The position numbers and the translations under genes are program-made. Below the pieces are notes generated by a model that saw only the letters and a program-made list of their open reading frames with translations, was not told the DNA's origin and did no database searches. Below are positions 35,201 to 43,261 of a stretch of 47,964 bases of DNA, piece by piece (the stretch's first letter is position 1; every line of letters starts with the position of its first letter). The stretch lies in NCBI GenBank assembly GCA_949747515.1, contig CATKFO010000064.1:1-47964 (forward strand), given 5' to 3'. The DNA comes from an uncultured Eubacteriales bacterium. GTDB taxonomy: Bacteria > Bacillota > Clostridia > Oscillospirales > CAG-272.

Positions 35201-35475
35201 AGCCCGACACGACTGTAACAAGAGAAACGGCCGCCGTAGCACTTGATCGATACGCGACAAGAAAAAATATAACGCTCAAAAAAATCAGAACCTATTCAGC
35301 GTTTGAAGACGACGGTCAATCGGCGTCTTGGGCAAGAGCATCTATAATAAAACTGTACGAAGCCGGTATTATAGACGGTGCGGACGGAAATTACTTTTAT
35401 CCGACGGATAAGATAAAACGCGGAGACGCGGCGATTATATTTAGAAAATTTGATGTTATTAGACTTTACTTATGA
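32281..35475 (+). CDS. S-layer-anchored subtilisin-like protease with leucine-rich repeats
   Basis: The 1,064-residue exported protein starts with a signal peptide (KRLRATSVALMLSILLPTSA) and a propeptide (about 35-205). The peptidase S8 domain follows with D229 (VVGIIDSGID), H290 (GHGTHVAGI) and S447 (SGTSMASPCVAGI). Then come an InlB-type B-repeat (about 515-580, ending TSNTTIYAQW), about ten Asn/Cys-rich leucine-rich repeats (about 620-860, e.g. LKSINCSNNILTSLNLSNL) and three SLH domains (about 878-1,055). The chosen ATG follows GGAGAAAAGAAA; an ATG 11 codons earlier would put hydrophilic residues before the signal peptide. The protease would be held on the cell wall, with the repeats perhaps binding protein or sugar partners. 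The gene is more AT-rich than its neighbours and has a very long leader. Confidence 0.93.
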   Translation: MKLENFKSKRLRATSVALMLSILLPTSAISSFADSEVTGAGEFISSDNIIPDCESDEANFSEDKVLIQLADTSKTEGMEFYALYSDDYASINNHVSELNATNEYNAVKVAESTDTINSELNLGVEFSEMKLLNPSINKSENGLYSIDSNSNDCNNIFSLTLKNITVGEALEILNDNPAIEIAEPNYLYELYSTPNDPEYSKQYSFSNINAPAAWNYTTGSSDVVVGIIDSGIDGEHPDLVDNLWDNPYYVSGIGCTKCSYSYDYHGYNFTGIGSSTGKPCGGTPTDMLGHGTHVAGIVGAKGNNGRGISGVNWNVKLAWLGIHEGGKSISVEAAIEALNYANNHNILITNNSYGGGTYSSIFKKAISDYKGLFVAAAGNETRNNNVTHSYPSDYDCPNIISVASTDKNNNRSDFSNYGSTTVHVAAPGSDIYSTIPGGNYDYKSGTSMASPCVAGIAALIKAKNPGFNAQQIKAAICGTVQSQGKTYNVIYDGGIVNAYAAVGTTSSSLKSVTFNYNYSGAPTSFVDYVVSGKKVREPNMYPERTGYIFNGWYTTASGSTLFNFNNTITSNTTIYAQWTPIVTGTYGEKFPDYKFRNKVISTLNAKDGATRTVNSTVSASDITLMSSIQSLNISSMGIRDITGLNYFTGLTSLDCSVNEIKYLDLSKLALLKSINCSNNILTSLNLSNLSALESLNCNNNLLSTLSLSSLTSLKVFYCYHNLLTSLNVNSLTQLQTIDCSYNNIKTIYNSSLTNLKDFNCSHNILTSLSISGLSQLQYLNCSYNKLTTLTTGSGLTELYCNNNNLTKLNVSGSKNLNKIICNSNYLRVINVLNLPKLEHIDVSKNEMNNRNDVIGYKYWGIWLYTNIFSPQNKWNNNPFTDVKEDEYYYKAIDYVYNKNFMEGTFPTRFEPTYTLSRGQLATIIYRMAGSPSVSGLSNPFTDVSSSSSYLNAIKWAYNNGNQTIMGGTSSTIFEPDTTVTRETAAVALDRYATRKNITLKKIRTYSAFEDDGQSASWARASIIKLYEAGIIDGADGNYFYPTDKIKRGDAAIIFRKFDVIRLYL

Positions 35476-35493
35476 TGCTTTTACCATAGTAGT

Positions 35494-35532
35494 TTGTAGT
35501 TGGGTTGCCAAATCTGCGTAGCCCAACTACAA
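35494..35532 (+). terminator. Hairpin after the subtilase gene
   Basis: TTGTAGTTGGG (35494-35504) pairs perfectly with CCCAACTACAA (35522-35532). The T-tract after it is weak, so termination may be partial and allow read-through to the next SLH gene. Confidence 0.65.
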
Positions 35533-35638
35533 TTATGAATTTGATAAATTTTTGGTTTGCATATTTTTGATACAAAACTTTTTTATGCCTTAGAAGGCTA
35601 AATTAAGCATAAATCCTTATAAAAGAATGGAGCTATTT

Positions 35639-36661
35639 ATGGAAATAATAAAAAAAATGTCGCCCGCTATTATTTCGCTTTTAATGGCGGTTTCATTTGC
35701 CGCCGCGCCGGTATTTACTGCTGATAGCAGGGAAACAAAATTGAATTTCAATGACGTAAGCGAAAAAGACTGGTTTTGCGCTGATGTAAAATATGCATAT
35801 GAAAATAAAGTTGTGAATGGAATTACAGAGGAAATGTTTGCGCCTGATTTAACTATGTCACGCGCTATGGCGGCGACAGTTTTGTATAGATTAGCGGGAG
35901 AACCTGATGTAACGAGTGTTGTCAACCCTTTTGACGATGTAAAAAAAGGAGATTGGTATAGCGACGCGGTATTATGGGCTTCACAAAGTAACATTGTATA
36001 CGGATACACGTCTAAAGACTATGCGCCAAACGATGATATTACGCGCGCGGACTTTGTTACAATGCTCCTTCGTTACGCGTCGCACAAAAACTTAAAATTG
36101 CCTGAGAAATTTGATAAAAGAGCTGAATTTACAGATAGCGATGAAACTCCGGACTACGCAAAACTTCCTGTAAACGTATTATATTACGCGGATATAATTA
36201 GAGGAAAGACAATAGATATTTTTGCGCCGGACGATAATATTACGCGTGCTGAAGCGGTCGCTTTGATACGCCGTTTTACCGATACGGCTGAAAATCAACG
36301 CAGCAGTCTGTTGGATAAATATGGTCTTAGTATAGCGGGAGCAAGCGTATTATCCAATCAGACGCCCCAACCGGTCGATGAAATTAAAAGCAGCGACTAT
36401 TTAATGGTATCGCTAAACAGATATTCGACAGATGTTAAAATTCCCGAGATTAAAATGTCTGCTAAGGCGATATATAGATCTTATAAATCCGGCATTTTAA
36501 TATCGATGGCAAACACTGACGATTCGTCTCAATTTAAAGGCGATGTAGTTGGATTACCTGAGATTAAAAACGGAGAAATATTTAAGGTAAACATTGAGAT
36601 AAAAATCGGCGAAGAAACAGGAAATCTCACACTTTATCCTATAGTGAAGGTTATAGAGTAA
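35639..36661 (+). CDS. Exported SLH-domain protein
   Basis: The 340-residue protein has a signal peptide (IIKKMSPAIISLLMAVSFAA) followed at once by three SLH domains: FNDVSEKDWFCADVKYAYEN with FAPDLTMSRAMAATVLYRLA, then FDDVKKGDWYSDAVLWASQS with YAPNDDITRADFVTMLLRYA, then a third ending APDDNITRAEAVALIRRF. A C-terminal domain of about 120 residues without known relatives follows (SDYLMVSLNRYSTDVKIPEI, IYRSYKSGILISMANTDDSS). It should be fixed to the cell wall and may present the C-terminal domain. ATG 35639 fits GGAG spacing. It lies 160 nt behind the subtilase and may be co-expressed with it. Confidence 0.9.
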   Translation: MEIIKKMSPAIISLLMAVSFAAAPVFTADSRETKLNFNDVSEKDWFCADVKYAYENKVVNGITEEMFAPDLTMSRAMAATVLYRLAGEPDVTSVVNPFDDVKKGDWYSDAVLWASQSNIVYGYTSKDYAPNDDITRADFVTMLLRYASHKNLKLPEKFDKRAEFTDSDETPDYAKLPVNVLYYADIIRGKTIDIFAPDDNITRAEAVALIRRFTDTAENQRSSLLDKYGLSIAGASVLSNQTPQPVDEIKSSDYLMVSLNRYSTDVKIPEIKMSAKAIYRSYKSGILISMANTDDSSQFKGDVVGLPEIKNGEIFKVNIEIKIGEETGNLTLYPIVKVIE

Positions 36662-36722
36662 TAAAAATCATAAAATACGTATTATTATTTTCCATAAGTA
36701 GTCTACTAAAAAGAGGAAAAAA

Positions 36723-37271
36723 CTAAAAATATTTACTTCTTGCATTTTAATTTTATTATCCGCTATGTTAGCAATCCAACCTGAGTTTGCATTCGATAGG
36801 TTAGGGAAGGCATTGTCTGGAGGTATCTATCAGAGAAAATTCTACTTGGGATTGAACAATCAAGCGTATGCAGCTCCTGCATTACAAGCTATAGAAGATT
36901 GGAACTGATTTTTATTTTACAAGAACATATACTACTTCTGAAGCGGCTTCCGATTTTGGGGAGAAAGTTAGCCTTATCAAAAATGAACTGGATTTACAAG
37001 GCTCTATGATTCAAAGGGAAATAATATGTCCAATACGGGAGCGCACGAGTCTACGTATTGGGTTTACGCTTCCTTAATTTTTAATACGTCGAACGCGCCA
37101 ACCTCAAATTATAGTCAGATGAAAAGTATTGCGGCTCATGAGATCGGTCACGCGATTGGATTAGCCCATGTATATGACAGAGGTTGTTTTATGTATCCTT
37201 ATTATGATTTATGCGTTGCTGATTCCCCTACGGCGGATGAAGTTGCCGGAGCAAAAAGCATATATCCGTAA
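36723..37271 (+). pseudogene. Matrixin-like zinc metalloprotease, start lost and two frameshifts
   Basis: A secreted protease can be rebuilt: a signal peptide (KIFTSCILILLSAMLAIQPE), a middle part (GGIYQRKFYLGLNNQAYAAP, ALQAIEDWN), then after a shift near 36,905 FYFTRTYTTSEAASDFGEKV, and after another near 37,005 DSKGNNMSNTGAHESTYWVY. The end carries the zinc motif HEIGHAIGLAH (consensus HEXXHXXGXXH) and a later CFMYPYYD that fits a Met-turn. The codon expected to start the protein, spaced after AAGAGG, reads CTA rather than ATG. An ATG at 37,026 could still give an 81-residue fragment with the zinc motif but no signal peptide. Confidence 0.82.
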
Positions 37272-37330
37272 TGTTATAACTCAACATAGTTTATCTTCAA
37301 ATATGTATAGACAAGGAGAAACGTATAATT

Positions 37331-37672
37331 ATGAAAAAACGATGAAGACAGCAACTTTGACGTTACTGACGGCTATAATTGCTCTAAACGTAGCGTCGTG
37401 CGGAGCATCAAACAATACGCCTGAAGAAAGCATAAATGGACAAAAGGCGGAGAATGGTTCCGAATTTACCGTCTTAGATAATGAAAACAGAGAAAAAACT
37501 ATATATTTTCCAGGCAGAGAAAAACTTTAATAAATGGTTTTGCATCTTTTGACGAAAGTGTTTTCTCATCAATATACCGGAGTTGTTTGATAAATCAAAT
37601 ATCGTCGTACTTGCCAATGTTATAAAAGACGACGAGCAGTGGATTAACGAACCAGGCTATTTTGGACGATAA
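37331..37672 (+). pseudogene. Lipoprotein gene, frameshifted
   Basis: AAGGAG precedes ATG 37331, but that frame stops after four codons; one base away, ATG 37342 opens MKTATLTLLTAIIALNVASC, a signal peptide with lipobox NVASC, followed by an Asn/Glu-rich spacer and KTIYFPGREKL before stops. Coding-like sequence continues in other frames (INGFASFDESVFSS, then IPELFDKSNIVVLANVIKDD and EQWINEPGYFGR to TAA 37670). At least two or three frameshifts are needed. It lies directly behind the broken matrixin, so a two-gene protease/lipoprotein unit has decayed here. I recognise no family for the mature part. Confidence 0.7.
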
Positions 37673-37692
37673 GGCTAAATGATTTGAATAAT

Positions 37693-37742
37693 AATATTAT
37701 AAAAAGGCGGAAAAATCTTTATTTCCGCCTTTTTATAATATT
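37693..37742 (+). terminator. Strong terminator after the decayed protease/lipoprotein unit
   Basis: AATATTATAAAAAGGCGGAAA pattern (arm 37693-37713) pairs with the complementary arm 37722-37742, about 20 base pairs with a short loop; the 3' arm includes a T-run. The A/T symmetry makes it usable in both directions. Confidence 0.9.
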
Positions 37743-37868
37743 TTATATGATTTATTCTCTCATTATTGACATTTTGAAACGACATTGTTATAATAAAATT
37801 AGATTTATTTGAGGTTTACAATGTAATAAAAAATGATTAAATATTAGCAGAAAGGTTAAAAGGCGAAT

Positions 37869-40724
37869 ATGAAAAAAATACTCAGCATAATTCTTACGGC
37901 GTGCATGCTGTGCGCAGCGTCTGTTTCAGCCGCGGCGTTTTCAACAAAAATTCCTTTTTATGATACCGACGAAAACAGGTGGTATTCAGAATACGTCGAG
38001 TATTTGTATGGTAAGGACATGCTTCTTGGCAAAGGAGGCGGGATGTTCGAACCCGACTCAGGAATGACAAGAGCCGAGGTTTCAGCTCTTCTTATAAGAA
38101 TGATCGGCGCGGATACGACGGGATGCAAAGAATATGCGGCCTCGTTTCCGGACGCAAATTTAAACAGTTGGTACGCTCCTTATATAGGATGGGCAGCTAA
38201 GGAAGGGCTGCTTAAAGGATATCCGGACGGTTCCATTCATCCCGACGGAAACATTTCCCGCGAGGAAATCGTCACGCTGTTCGACCGATTTGCGGACAGC
38301 ATTTCTGTAAAACTTCCGGACAACGTTCCCGTCCCAAACTTTCCAGATAAAGAAAGAATAGGAGACTTTGCAGAGATCGCCGTTACACGTCTTGCAAAGG
38401 CGGGAATAATTGCGGGAGACGACAACGGATTTTTTAATCCTCAAAATAGCGTGACGCGCGCGGAAGCTTCGAAAATTATCATGCTTCTTGATAAAATTAT
38501 TAAGGACGAGAAAAAAGAGTCTATTCCCGAACTTTCATACGACAGAAACTCTTCGGATTTATATAAAGTATGGGGAGCGAAACATTTTTACTACGCCGGA
38601 ATGGGATACTATGGGAACATGGCGGCGGAACTAAAAGATGGCGATTCAAGCTCTTTTCCTGAAATGACTTTTAGCGGCGTAGTTGGGGCTGATAGAGACG
38701 GACAGCAGAATAATTCGGAAAACAGAGCTAAAGCTCCTTGGTACGTTGGAGTAAATCCTCTGATACTTAAAGTGGATACGGAGAGATTCCCCGTATTTTC
38801 CATGAAAATTAAATATAGCGGGGAAAGCAAGTTTAAGGCGGAACTTTGGACCGACAGATATAGAAACGAATTCATCGCTGAATCAGCGCGGGGCGAAGAC
38901 GGTTATTCGACTGTTACGATAGACCTGCGCGCCGCGGCGGGAAATAATAAAATTGCGGAAGCCGAAGATAAATTCGTTCGTCTTTTGCTTTATCCATATG
39001 GAGACGAAGCGAAGCCGGGAGAACTGTCTCTCGTATACGCCGGTTTCTTTAAGAACGAATCGGACGCAGATTCATTTGATCCCTCTCTTATAGCGGATTA
39101 TATGAATACATACGTATCAAAATATGAATTCGACTGGAGACCCTTTACCGATACGGCTAAAGGAAAGTATGACGAAGCGGTTGAAGACAGACTCCGCGTA
39201 ATCATGGACGACGAGGGCGGAATCGATCCGTCTACTATTAAAGGAGACTGCTACTATGTTTCTTCTGTTAACGGAGACGATTCAAACAACGGAACCTCTC
39301 CGGAGACTCCTTGGAAAACTTTGAAAAATCTATATACCTTCCTTGCCGGAGGAAGCATCGTAAGATCAAAGGCTCGTCCGGGAGACGCGGTTTTTTTTGA
39401 AAGAGGAAGCGTATTCTACGGAGAATTTACAACAGAGGGGTCCGGAAACGTCGCCCTCGACGCATATCCCGGCGTAACGTATTCCGCATACGGAAAGGGG
39501 GATAAACCCGTGTTTACCAATGCGGTCGATATAAACGGCAGCATGGACTGGGAAAAGACTCAATATGATAACGTATGGAGACTAAAAGAAAGACTGACTC
39601 TGCCTAAAGAGGGGTATCCGTATAAAGTTCCGAGCGCGGCGTACTATTACGACGTTGGAAATATTGTGTTCAACGGAGGAGAAGGCTGGGGAATTAAGGT
39701 TCTCCCGGCAGAGCCTGAGAATCCTTATAAAGCGGGTGTGAAAACCGTGGACAGCGGGACGGTTTTCAATGGATACGAGACGTTCGAATCCGGTGGAACG
39801 GAATTCACAAATCCGGGCTGCCTCGAGCACAATCTGGAGTTTTTCCATGACTTTACAGACGGATCCTTGTATCTCTATTATGACAAGGGGAACCCGGGAG
39901 AAAAATTCAAATCGATTATAGTTTCCAAGAGAGGAAAAGGAATAAGTTCTGCGGGAAAAGACGCGATATTCGATAACATCGCCGTTAAGTATACCGGAGG
40001 ACACGGTATTACATGCGACGAAGCCGATAATTTTCTTATTCAGAACTGCGAAATCGGATGGATAGGAGGAAGTCTGCAAGGAGACGGAACTACCCGTTAT
40101 GGAAACGCGGTAGAAAACTGGGGAAACTGCAACAGTATGACCGTTCGTGACAGTTACATGTATCAGGTTTATGACGGAACCCTTTCATCTCAATCCGGAG
40201 GCAGCGAATATACGAACAAAATTGAATTTTACGGAAACGTGCTTACATATGGAAACTCTCCTATAGAGATATGGGGGTCGGCTTCATATAACGATATTCA
40301 AGTGCACGACAATTATATGATGTATACGGGATATCATTTTGGGCACCAGCGTCCCGCGAAAAACGCGTCCTTTAACTGCGGACTTGGCGAATACAAAACG
40401 TCCAACTGGGTAATGGAAGACAACGTTATGCTGTACGCGGCGATATATTGCCATGTAGGTTGGGAATTTGCAAGCGATTTTGTAAACACCGGAATGATTT
40501 CGCGGAATAACGTTTACGCAATAAATTCCGAGCGCGCTTTCTTCTATCGCGGATTTGAGGATATTACCGCGACTTACAATATGGGTAAGCCGCTCTACGC
40601 TAAATATCCTTATACGGAAAGATATATGCGTTATCTAACGTCATTGGGAACTGAGCAAGGCTCCGTATTCTACTGGTACGATTACGATCTGTATGAATGC
40701 GAAAAAGACGGAGCTTTCAGATAA
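37869..40724 (+). CDS. S-layer-anchored right-handed beta-helix protein, possible polysaccharide lyase or hydrolase
   Basis: The 951-residue exported protein starts with a signal peptide (KKILSIILTACMLCAASVSA) and three SLH domains (about residues 28-215). A region of about 230 residues resembles a beta-sandwich carbohydrate-binding module. From about residue 460 a parallel beta-helix begins with a typical entry (YYVSSVNGDDSNNGTSPETP, WKTL), and repeated short strand-turn units run to the end (FDNIAVKYTGGHGITCDEAD, IQNCEIGWIGGSLQG, IEFYGNVLTYGNSPIEIWG). Such folds occur in pectate lyases, alginate lyases and related enzymes, but I cannot pick catalytic residues. The SLH domains are N-terminal here, unlike the other four SLH proteins. 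The ribosome binding site is AGAAAGG. The gene is a single unit between two strong terminators. Confidence 0.88.
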   Translation: MKKILSIILTACMLCAASVSAAAFSTKIPFYDTDENRWYSEYVEYLYGKDMLLGKGGGMFEPDSGMTRAEVSALLIRMIGADTTGCKEYAASFPDANLNSWYAPYIGWAAKEGLLKGYPDGSIHPDGNISREEIVTLFDRFADSISVKLPDNVPVPNFPDKERIGDFAEIAVTRLAKAGIIAGDDNGFFNPQNSVTRAEASKIIMLLDKIIKDEKKESIPELSYDRNSSDLYKVWGAKHFYYAGMGYYGNMAAELKDGDSSSFPEMTFSGVVGADRDGQQNNSENRAKAPWYVGVNPLILKVDTERFPVFSMKIKYSGESKFKAELWTDRYRNEFIAESARGEDGYSTVTIDLRAAAGNNKIAEAEDKFVRLLLYPYGDEAKPGELSLVYAGFFKNESDADSFDPSLIADYMNTYVSKYEFDWRPFTDTAKGKYDEAVEDRLRVIMDDEGGIDPSTIKGDCYYVSSVNGDDSNNGTSPETPWKTLKNLYTFLAGGSIVRSKARPGDAVFFERGSVFYGEFTTEGSGNVALDAYPGVTYSAYGKGDKPVFTNAVDINGSMDWEKTQYDNVWRLKERLTLPKEGYPYKVPSAAYYYDVGNIVFNGGEGWGIKVLPAEPENPYKAGVKTVDSGTVFNGYETFESGGTEFTNPGCLEHNLEFFHDFTDGSLYLYYDKGNPGEKFKSIIVSKRGKGISSAGKDAIFDNIAVKYTGGHGITCDEADNFLIQNCEIGWIGGSLQGDGTTRYGNAVENWGNCNSMTVRDSYMYQVYDGTLSSQSGGSEYTNKIEFYGNVLTYGNSPIEIWGSASYNDIQVHDNYMMYTGYHFGHQRPAKNASFNCGLGEYKTSNWVMEDNVMLYAAIYCHVGWEFASDFVNTGMISRNNVYAINSERAFFYRGFEDITATYNMGKPLYAKYPYTERYMRYLTSLGTEQGSVFYWYDYDLYECEKDGAFR

Positions 40725-40727
40725 AAG

Positions 40728-40774
40728 AAACAAATAGCGGCGATCTTTAAAAGAAGGATCGCCGCTATTTGTTT
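40728..40774 (+). terminator. Very strong terminator after the beta-helix gene
   Basis: An 18-bp perfect stem, with arms 40728-40745 and 40757-40774 (AAACAAATAGCGGCGATC and its complement), encloses an 11-nt loop. The arm ends supply the A- and T-runs, so it is bidirectional. Confidence 0.92.
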
Positions 40775-41067
40775 AAATATATTTTTGAAGGGAAAGTTTA
40801 TTAATAATTCTTTATAAGGGTAAACAAAATTGGGGGCGCTTCGCAAGAATTCTCGCGTTAACTGCAAATAGCGGATAATCGGCTTTTTTCTCGTCCGCTT
40901 GAAATTAAACTTGGGCTAACAAATTTTGAATAGCGAACAAATTATAACACGCTCACAGCAAGCGAGATTGATCGACAACACGCTTTCATTTCCAAAAGCC
41001 GCAAGTTAGATACAAGACGCGTTAATACAACAGCCATGTCCAGAAAGGCTTCTCGATCAGGTCCTTT
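40775..41067. other. Intergenic stretch between the beta-helix gene and the repeat element
   Basis: No gene or hairpin with a T-run is visible. No MazE-like antitoxin frame is found here, although this is the 3' side of mazF. Confidence 0.4.
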
Positions 41068-41132
41068 ATTTTGAAATACATAAGATTACCTGTAGCAAAG
41101 CTTTGCTTTAAGATACGTCGAAGCGGGATTTG
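41068..41132 (+). ncRNA. Intergenic structured element, copy A
   Basis: These 65 nt match 47,867-47,931 at about 54 positions without gaps. A conserved stretch includes ACCTGTAG and TCGAAGCGGGATT. Two structures are suggested: a hairpin TGCTTT (41104-41109) with GAAGCG (41120-41125), and AAGATT with AAGCTT enclosing ACCTGTAG (imperfect in this copy). Strand is assigned only from the orientation used for the alignment. It lies beyond the 3' end of mazF. Confidence 0.5.
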
Positions 41133-41274
41133 AATTCAGCAAAGCGCCGTATAGTCCCGCGCGAGATTTATGCCGCCGTATTTTTGTCAAGTTTTTTGAA
41201 AAAGCTTAATTTGTTTGGCGAGCCGACAAATTATTATTTAGCGAAACGGTCTTCGTGTTTTGCGGAATTATAAT

Positions 41275-41616
41275 TTACAGTCCGAAACTAATAGAAATAG
41301 CGTTGTTGACCTCGTTCATGATGCTGTCGTCCAGATGGCCCATTTTTTCGCCGAGCCTTTGTTTATCAATGGTACGAATTTGCTCCAGCAGTATAACAGA
41401 ATCCTTAGCGAGGCCTACCCGTTCCGCGTATACGTCTATATGAGTGGGAAGACGGGTTTTGCCAAGCTTGCTTGTTATTGCGGCGGCGATCACCGTAGGA
41501 CTGTGCTTGTTGCCTACGTCGTTCTGTACGATAAGTACGGGACGCATACCGCCCTGTTCGCTGCCTACGACCGGGCTGAGATCGGCGTAAAATATATCTC
41601 CGCGCTTTATATTCAT
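41275..41616 (-). CDS. mazF: MazF/EndoA-type mRNA interferase
   Basis: MazF toxins cut mRNA at short sequences, independent of the ribosome. The 113-residue protein is complete and typical: [20 protein letters not shown], then [35 protein letters not shown] and [14 protein letters not shown], which hold the active-site arginine and threonine region. The chromosomal Firmicutes form (NdoA/EndoA) normally follows alr and a MazE-type antitoxin on the same strand. Here it is divergent from alr, and no antitoxin frame is visible on either side. GAAAGGA stands about a dozen bases before the ATG. The antitoxin may be encoded elsewhere, or may be too divergent to recognise. Confidence 0.93.
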   Translation of the reverse strand: MNIKRGDIFYADLSPVVGSEQGGMRPVLIVQNDVGNKHSPTVIAAAITSKLGKTRLPTHIDVYAERVGLAKDSVILLEQIRTIDKQRLGEKMGHLDDSIMNEVNNAISISFGL

Positions 41617-41775
41617 AAGAAAAGCTCATTCCTTTCTTCGGGAAGCTCCCGCATCCGTTGTTATTTACGTCCGTGGACTTTTTCGTCCGAATATATTATT
41701 TGCCAATGAGGCGCTTGTTAAACATGAGCGGAAATTTTTCCGCCGCAAAGTTAGTATATTCGAACTACGCGTCTG

Positions 41776-41804
41776 TTGACAGACTCGGTTCTTCGGTGTA
41801 TACT
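41776..41804 (+). promoter_or_regulatory. Promoter of alr
   Basis: TTGACA (41776-41781), a 17-bp spacer and TATACT (41799-41804), about 60 nt before the alr ATG. Confidence 0.85.
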
Positions 41805-41864
41805 GTATTTAGAGACTATAGTTTGCCTTCGCGCTTGCGCGGCGGCTCAAAGAAAGGCGCGGAT

Positions 41865-43046
41865 ATGATAACTGACGTTTTTTTTGATTCTCTTCGCACA
41901 TGGGCGGAGGTGGATCTTGATATAATAAAAAATAATCATGAGGCTTTACGCCGACTTTTGCCAAAGAATGTGAAGACTGCGGCCGTGGTAAAAGCGGACG
42001 GCTACGGCCACGGAGCTATTAGAATCGCTCGGCTCCTTCAAAACAAAACTGAATATTTTGCGGTCGCTATGCCAGACGAAGCGGTGCAGCTTAGACAGGA
42101 CGGAATTGAAAATCCAATTCTTATACTTGGACATACCTTTCCTCTTGACTATCCGCGACTTCTCAGGTACGATATCGAGACGTCCGTTTCAACGAAAGAG
42201 GAAGCGGAAGCCATGTCTGAATACGCGTGCGGCGCGGGCGGAAAGATAGGCGTGCATATCGCCGTCGACACTGGAATGTCGCGGATCGGATTTTCGTGCG
42301 ATATCGCAAGCGAAAGCGAAATAATAGAGCTGTCGAAGCTTGAGGGAATAGAACTGCGCGGGATCTTCAGTCATTACGCTGCGGCGGACAGCTCGGATCT
42401 TACATATACCGAGCTTCAAACGGACCGATTCCTAAAAATTACCGAGTCGCTCGAAAGGAAAGGCGTTCATATTCCATGCCGGCACCTATGCAACAGCGCC
42501 GGAATTGCGCTCGGCGGAGAAAAATTCGACATGGTTAGGGAGGGTATACTGTTATACGGACTTATGCCGTCGGATGAGCTGGACGCGTCTATGCTTGGAG
42601 ACTTGAAGCCCGCAATGGCTCTAAAGTCCCATGTTTCAAATTTGCGTAGATTAGAAGCAGGCGTTCCCGTCAGCTACGGCTGCACGTTCGTAACGAAGAG
42701 AGAGAGTATAATCGCCACTATTCAGGCGGGATATGCGGACGGAGTTCCTCGTTCACTGTCTAATAATTGCGAGGTAATAATAAGGGGAAAACGAGCTCCA
42801 ATTGCCGGGAGAGTGTGTATGGATCAAACAATGATAGACGTGACGGACGTGCCGGGAGTTAAGGTGGGAGACACCGCGACCATTTTCGGCACGGACGGGG
42901 ATGAAACCATAACTGCGGACGACGTGGCTTCAGCCGCTCATACCATCGGGTACGAAATTATATGCGGTATATCTAAGCGAGTTCCAAGAGTTTACGTGAG
43001 CGGAGGAAGAGTGAGCGGCATTACCCGCGCCCTGCCTTACGCTTGA
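41865..43046 (+). CDS. alr: Alanine racemase
   Basis: Alr converts L- to D-alanine for peptidoglycan, using pyridoxal phosphate. The 393-residue protein begins MITDVFFDSLRTWAEVDLDI and carries the PLP lysine K43 in AVVKADGYGHG, the catalytic tyrosine Y271 in PVSYGCTF, and the C-terminal domain motifs GYADGVPRSLSN and GRVCMDQTMIDVTD. ATG 41865 follows AAAGAAAGG with good spacing, downstream of the promoter at 41,776-41,804; the open frame extends upstream to 41,658 but would start before the promoter. The usual linkage of alr with mazF is kept, but the two genes are divergent. No clear terminator follows. Confidence 0.96.
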   Translation: MITDVFFDSLRTWAEVDLDIIKNNHEALRRLLPKNVKTAAVVKADGYGHGAIRIARLLQNKTEYFAVAMPDEAVQLRQDGIENPILILGHTFPLDYPRLLRYDIETSVSTKEEAEAMSEYACGAGGKIGVHIAVDTGMSRIGFSCDIASESEIIELSKLEGIELRGIFSHYAAADSSDLTYTELQTDRFLKITESLERKGVHIPCRHLCNSAGIALGGEKFDMVREGILLYGLMPSDELDASMLGDLKPAMALKSHVSNLRRLEAGVPVSYGCTFVTKRESIIATIQAGYADGVPRSLSNNCEVIIRGKRAPIAGRVCMDQTMIDVTDVPGVKVGDTATIFGTDGDETITADDVASAAHTIGYEIICGISKRVPRVYVSGGRVSGITRALPYA

Positions 43047-43261
43047 GACTATGTTTTTCATGAGTAATTTTATAATTGTTGATCGACGCTATATCAGTTA
43101 AAAATAATTACGCGGTATTTGATGAACATGAAGGGGGTTGGAGAAAAGCAAACTTTAAGGCGTAACTATCTAAGCGAATGGAATAAGACGTTAAAACTGA
43201 AAGAACGGAAGTAAAATGAACTAATCTTTAAAACTAAAAGTATTTCAAGGAGAAAACTAAA

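Noticed and set aside
40775..41274. A MazE antitoxin gene beside mazF
   Set aside because: No frame of suitable length with an AbrB-like or ribbon-helix-helix pattern and a ribosome binding site is visible.
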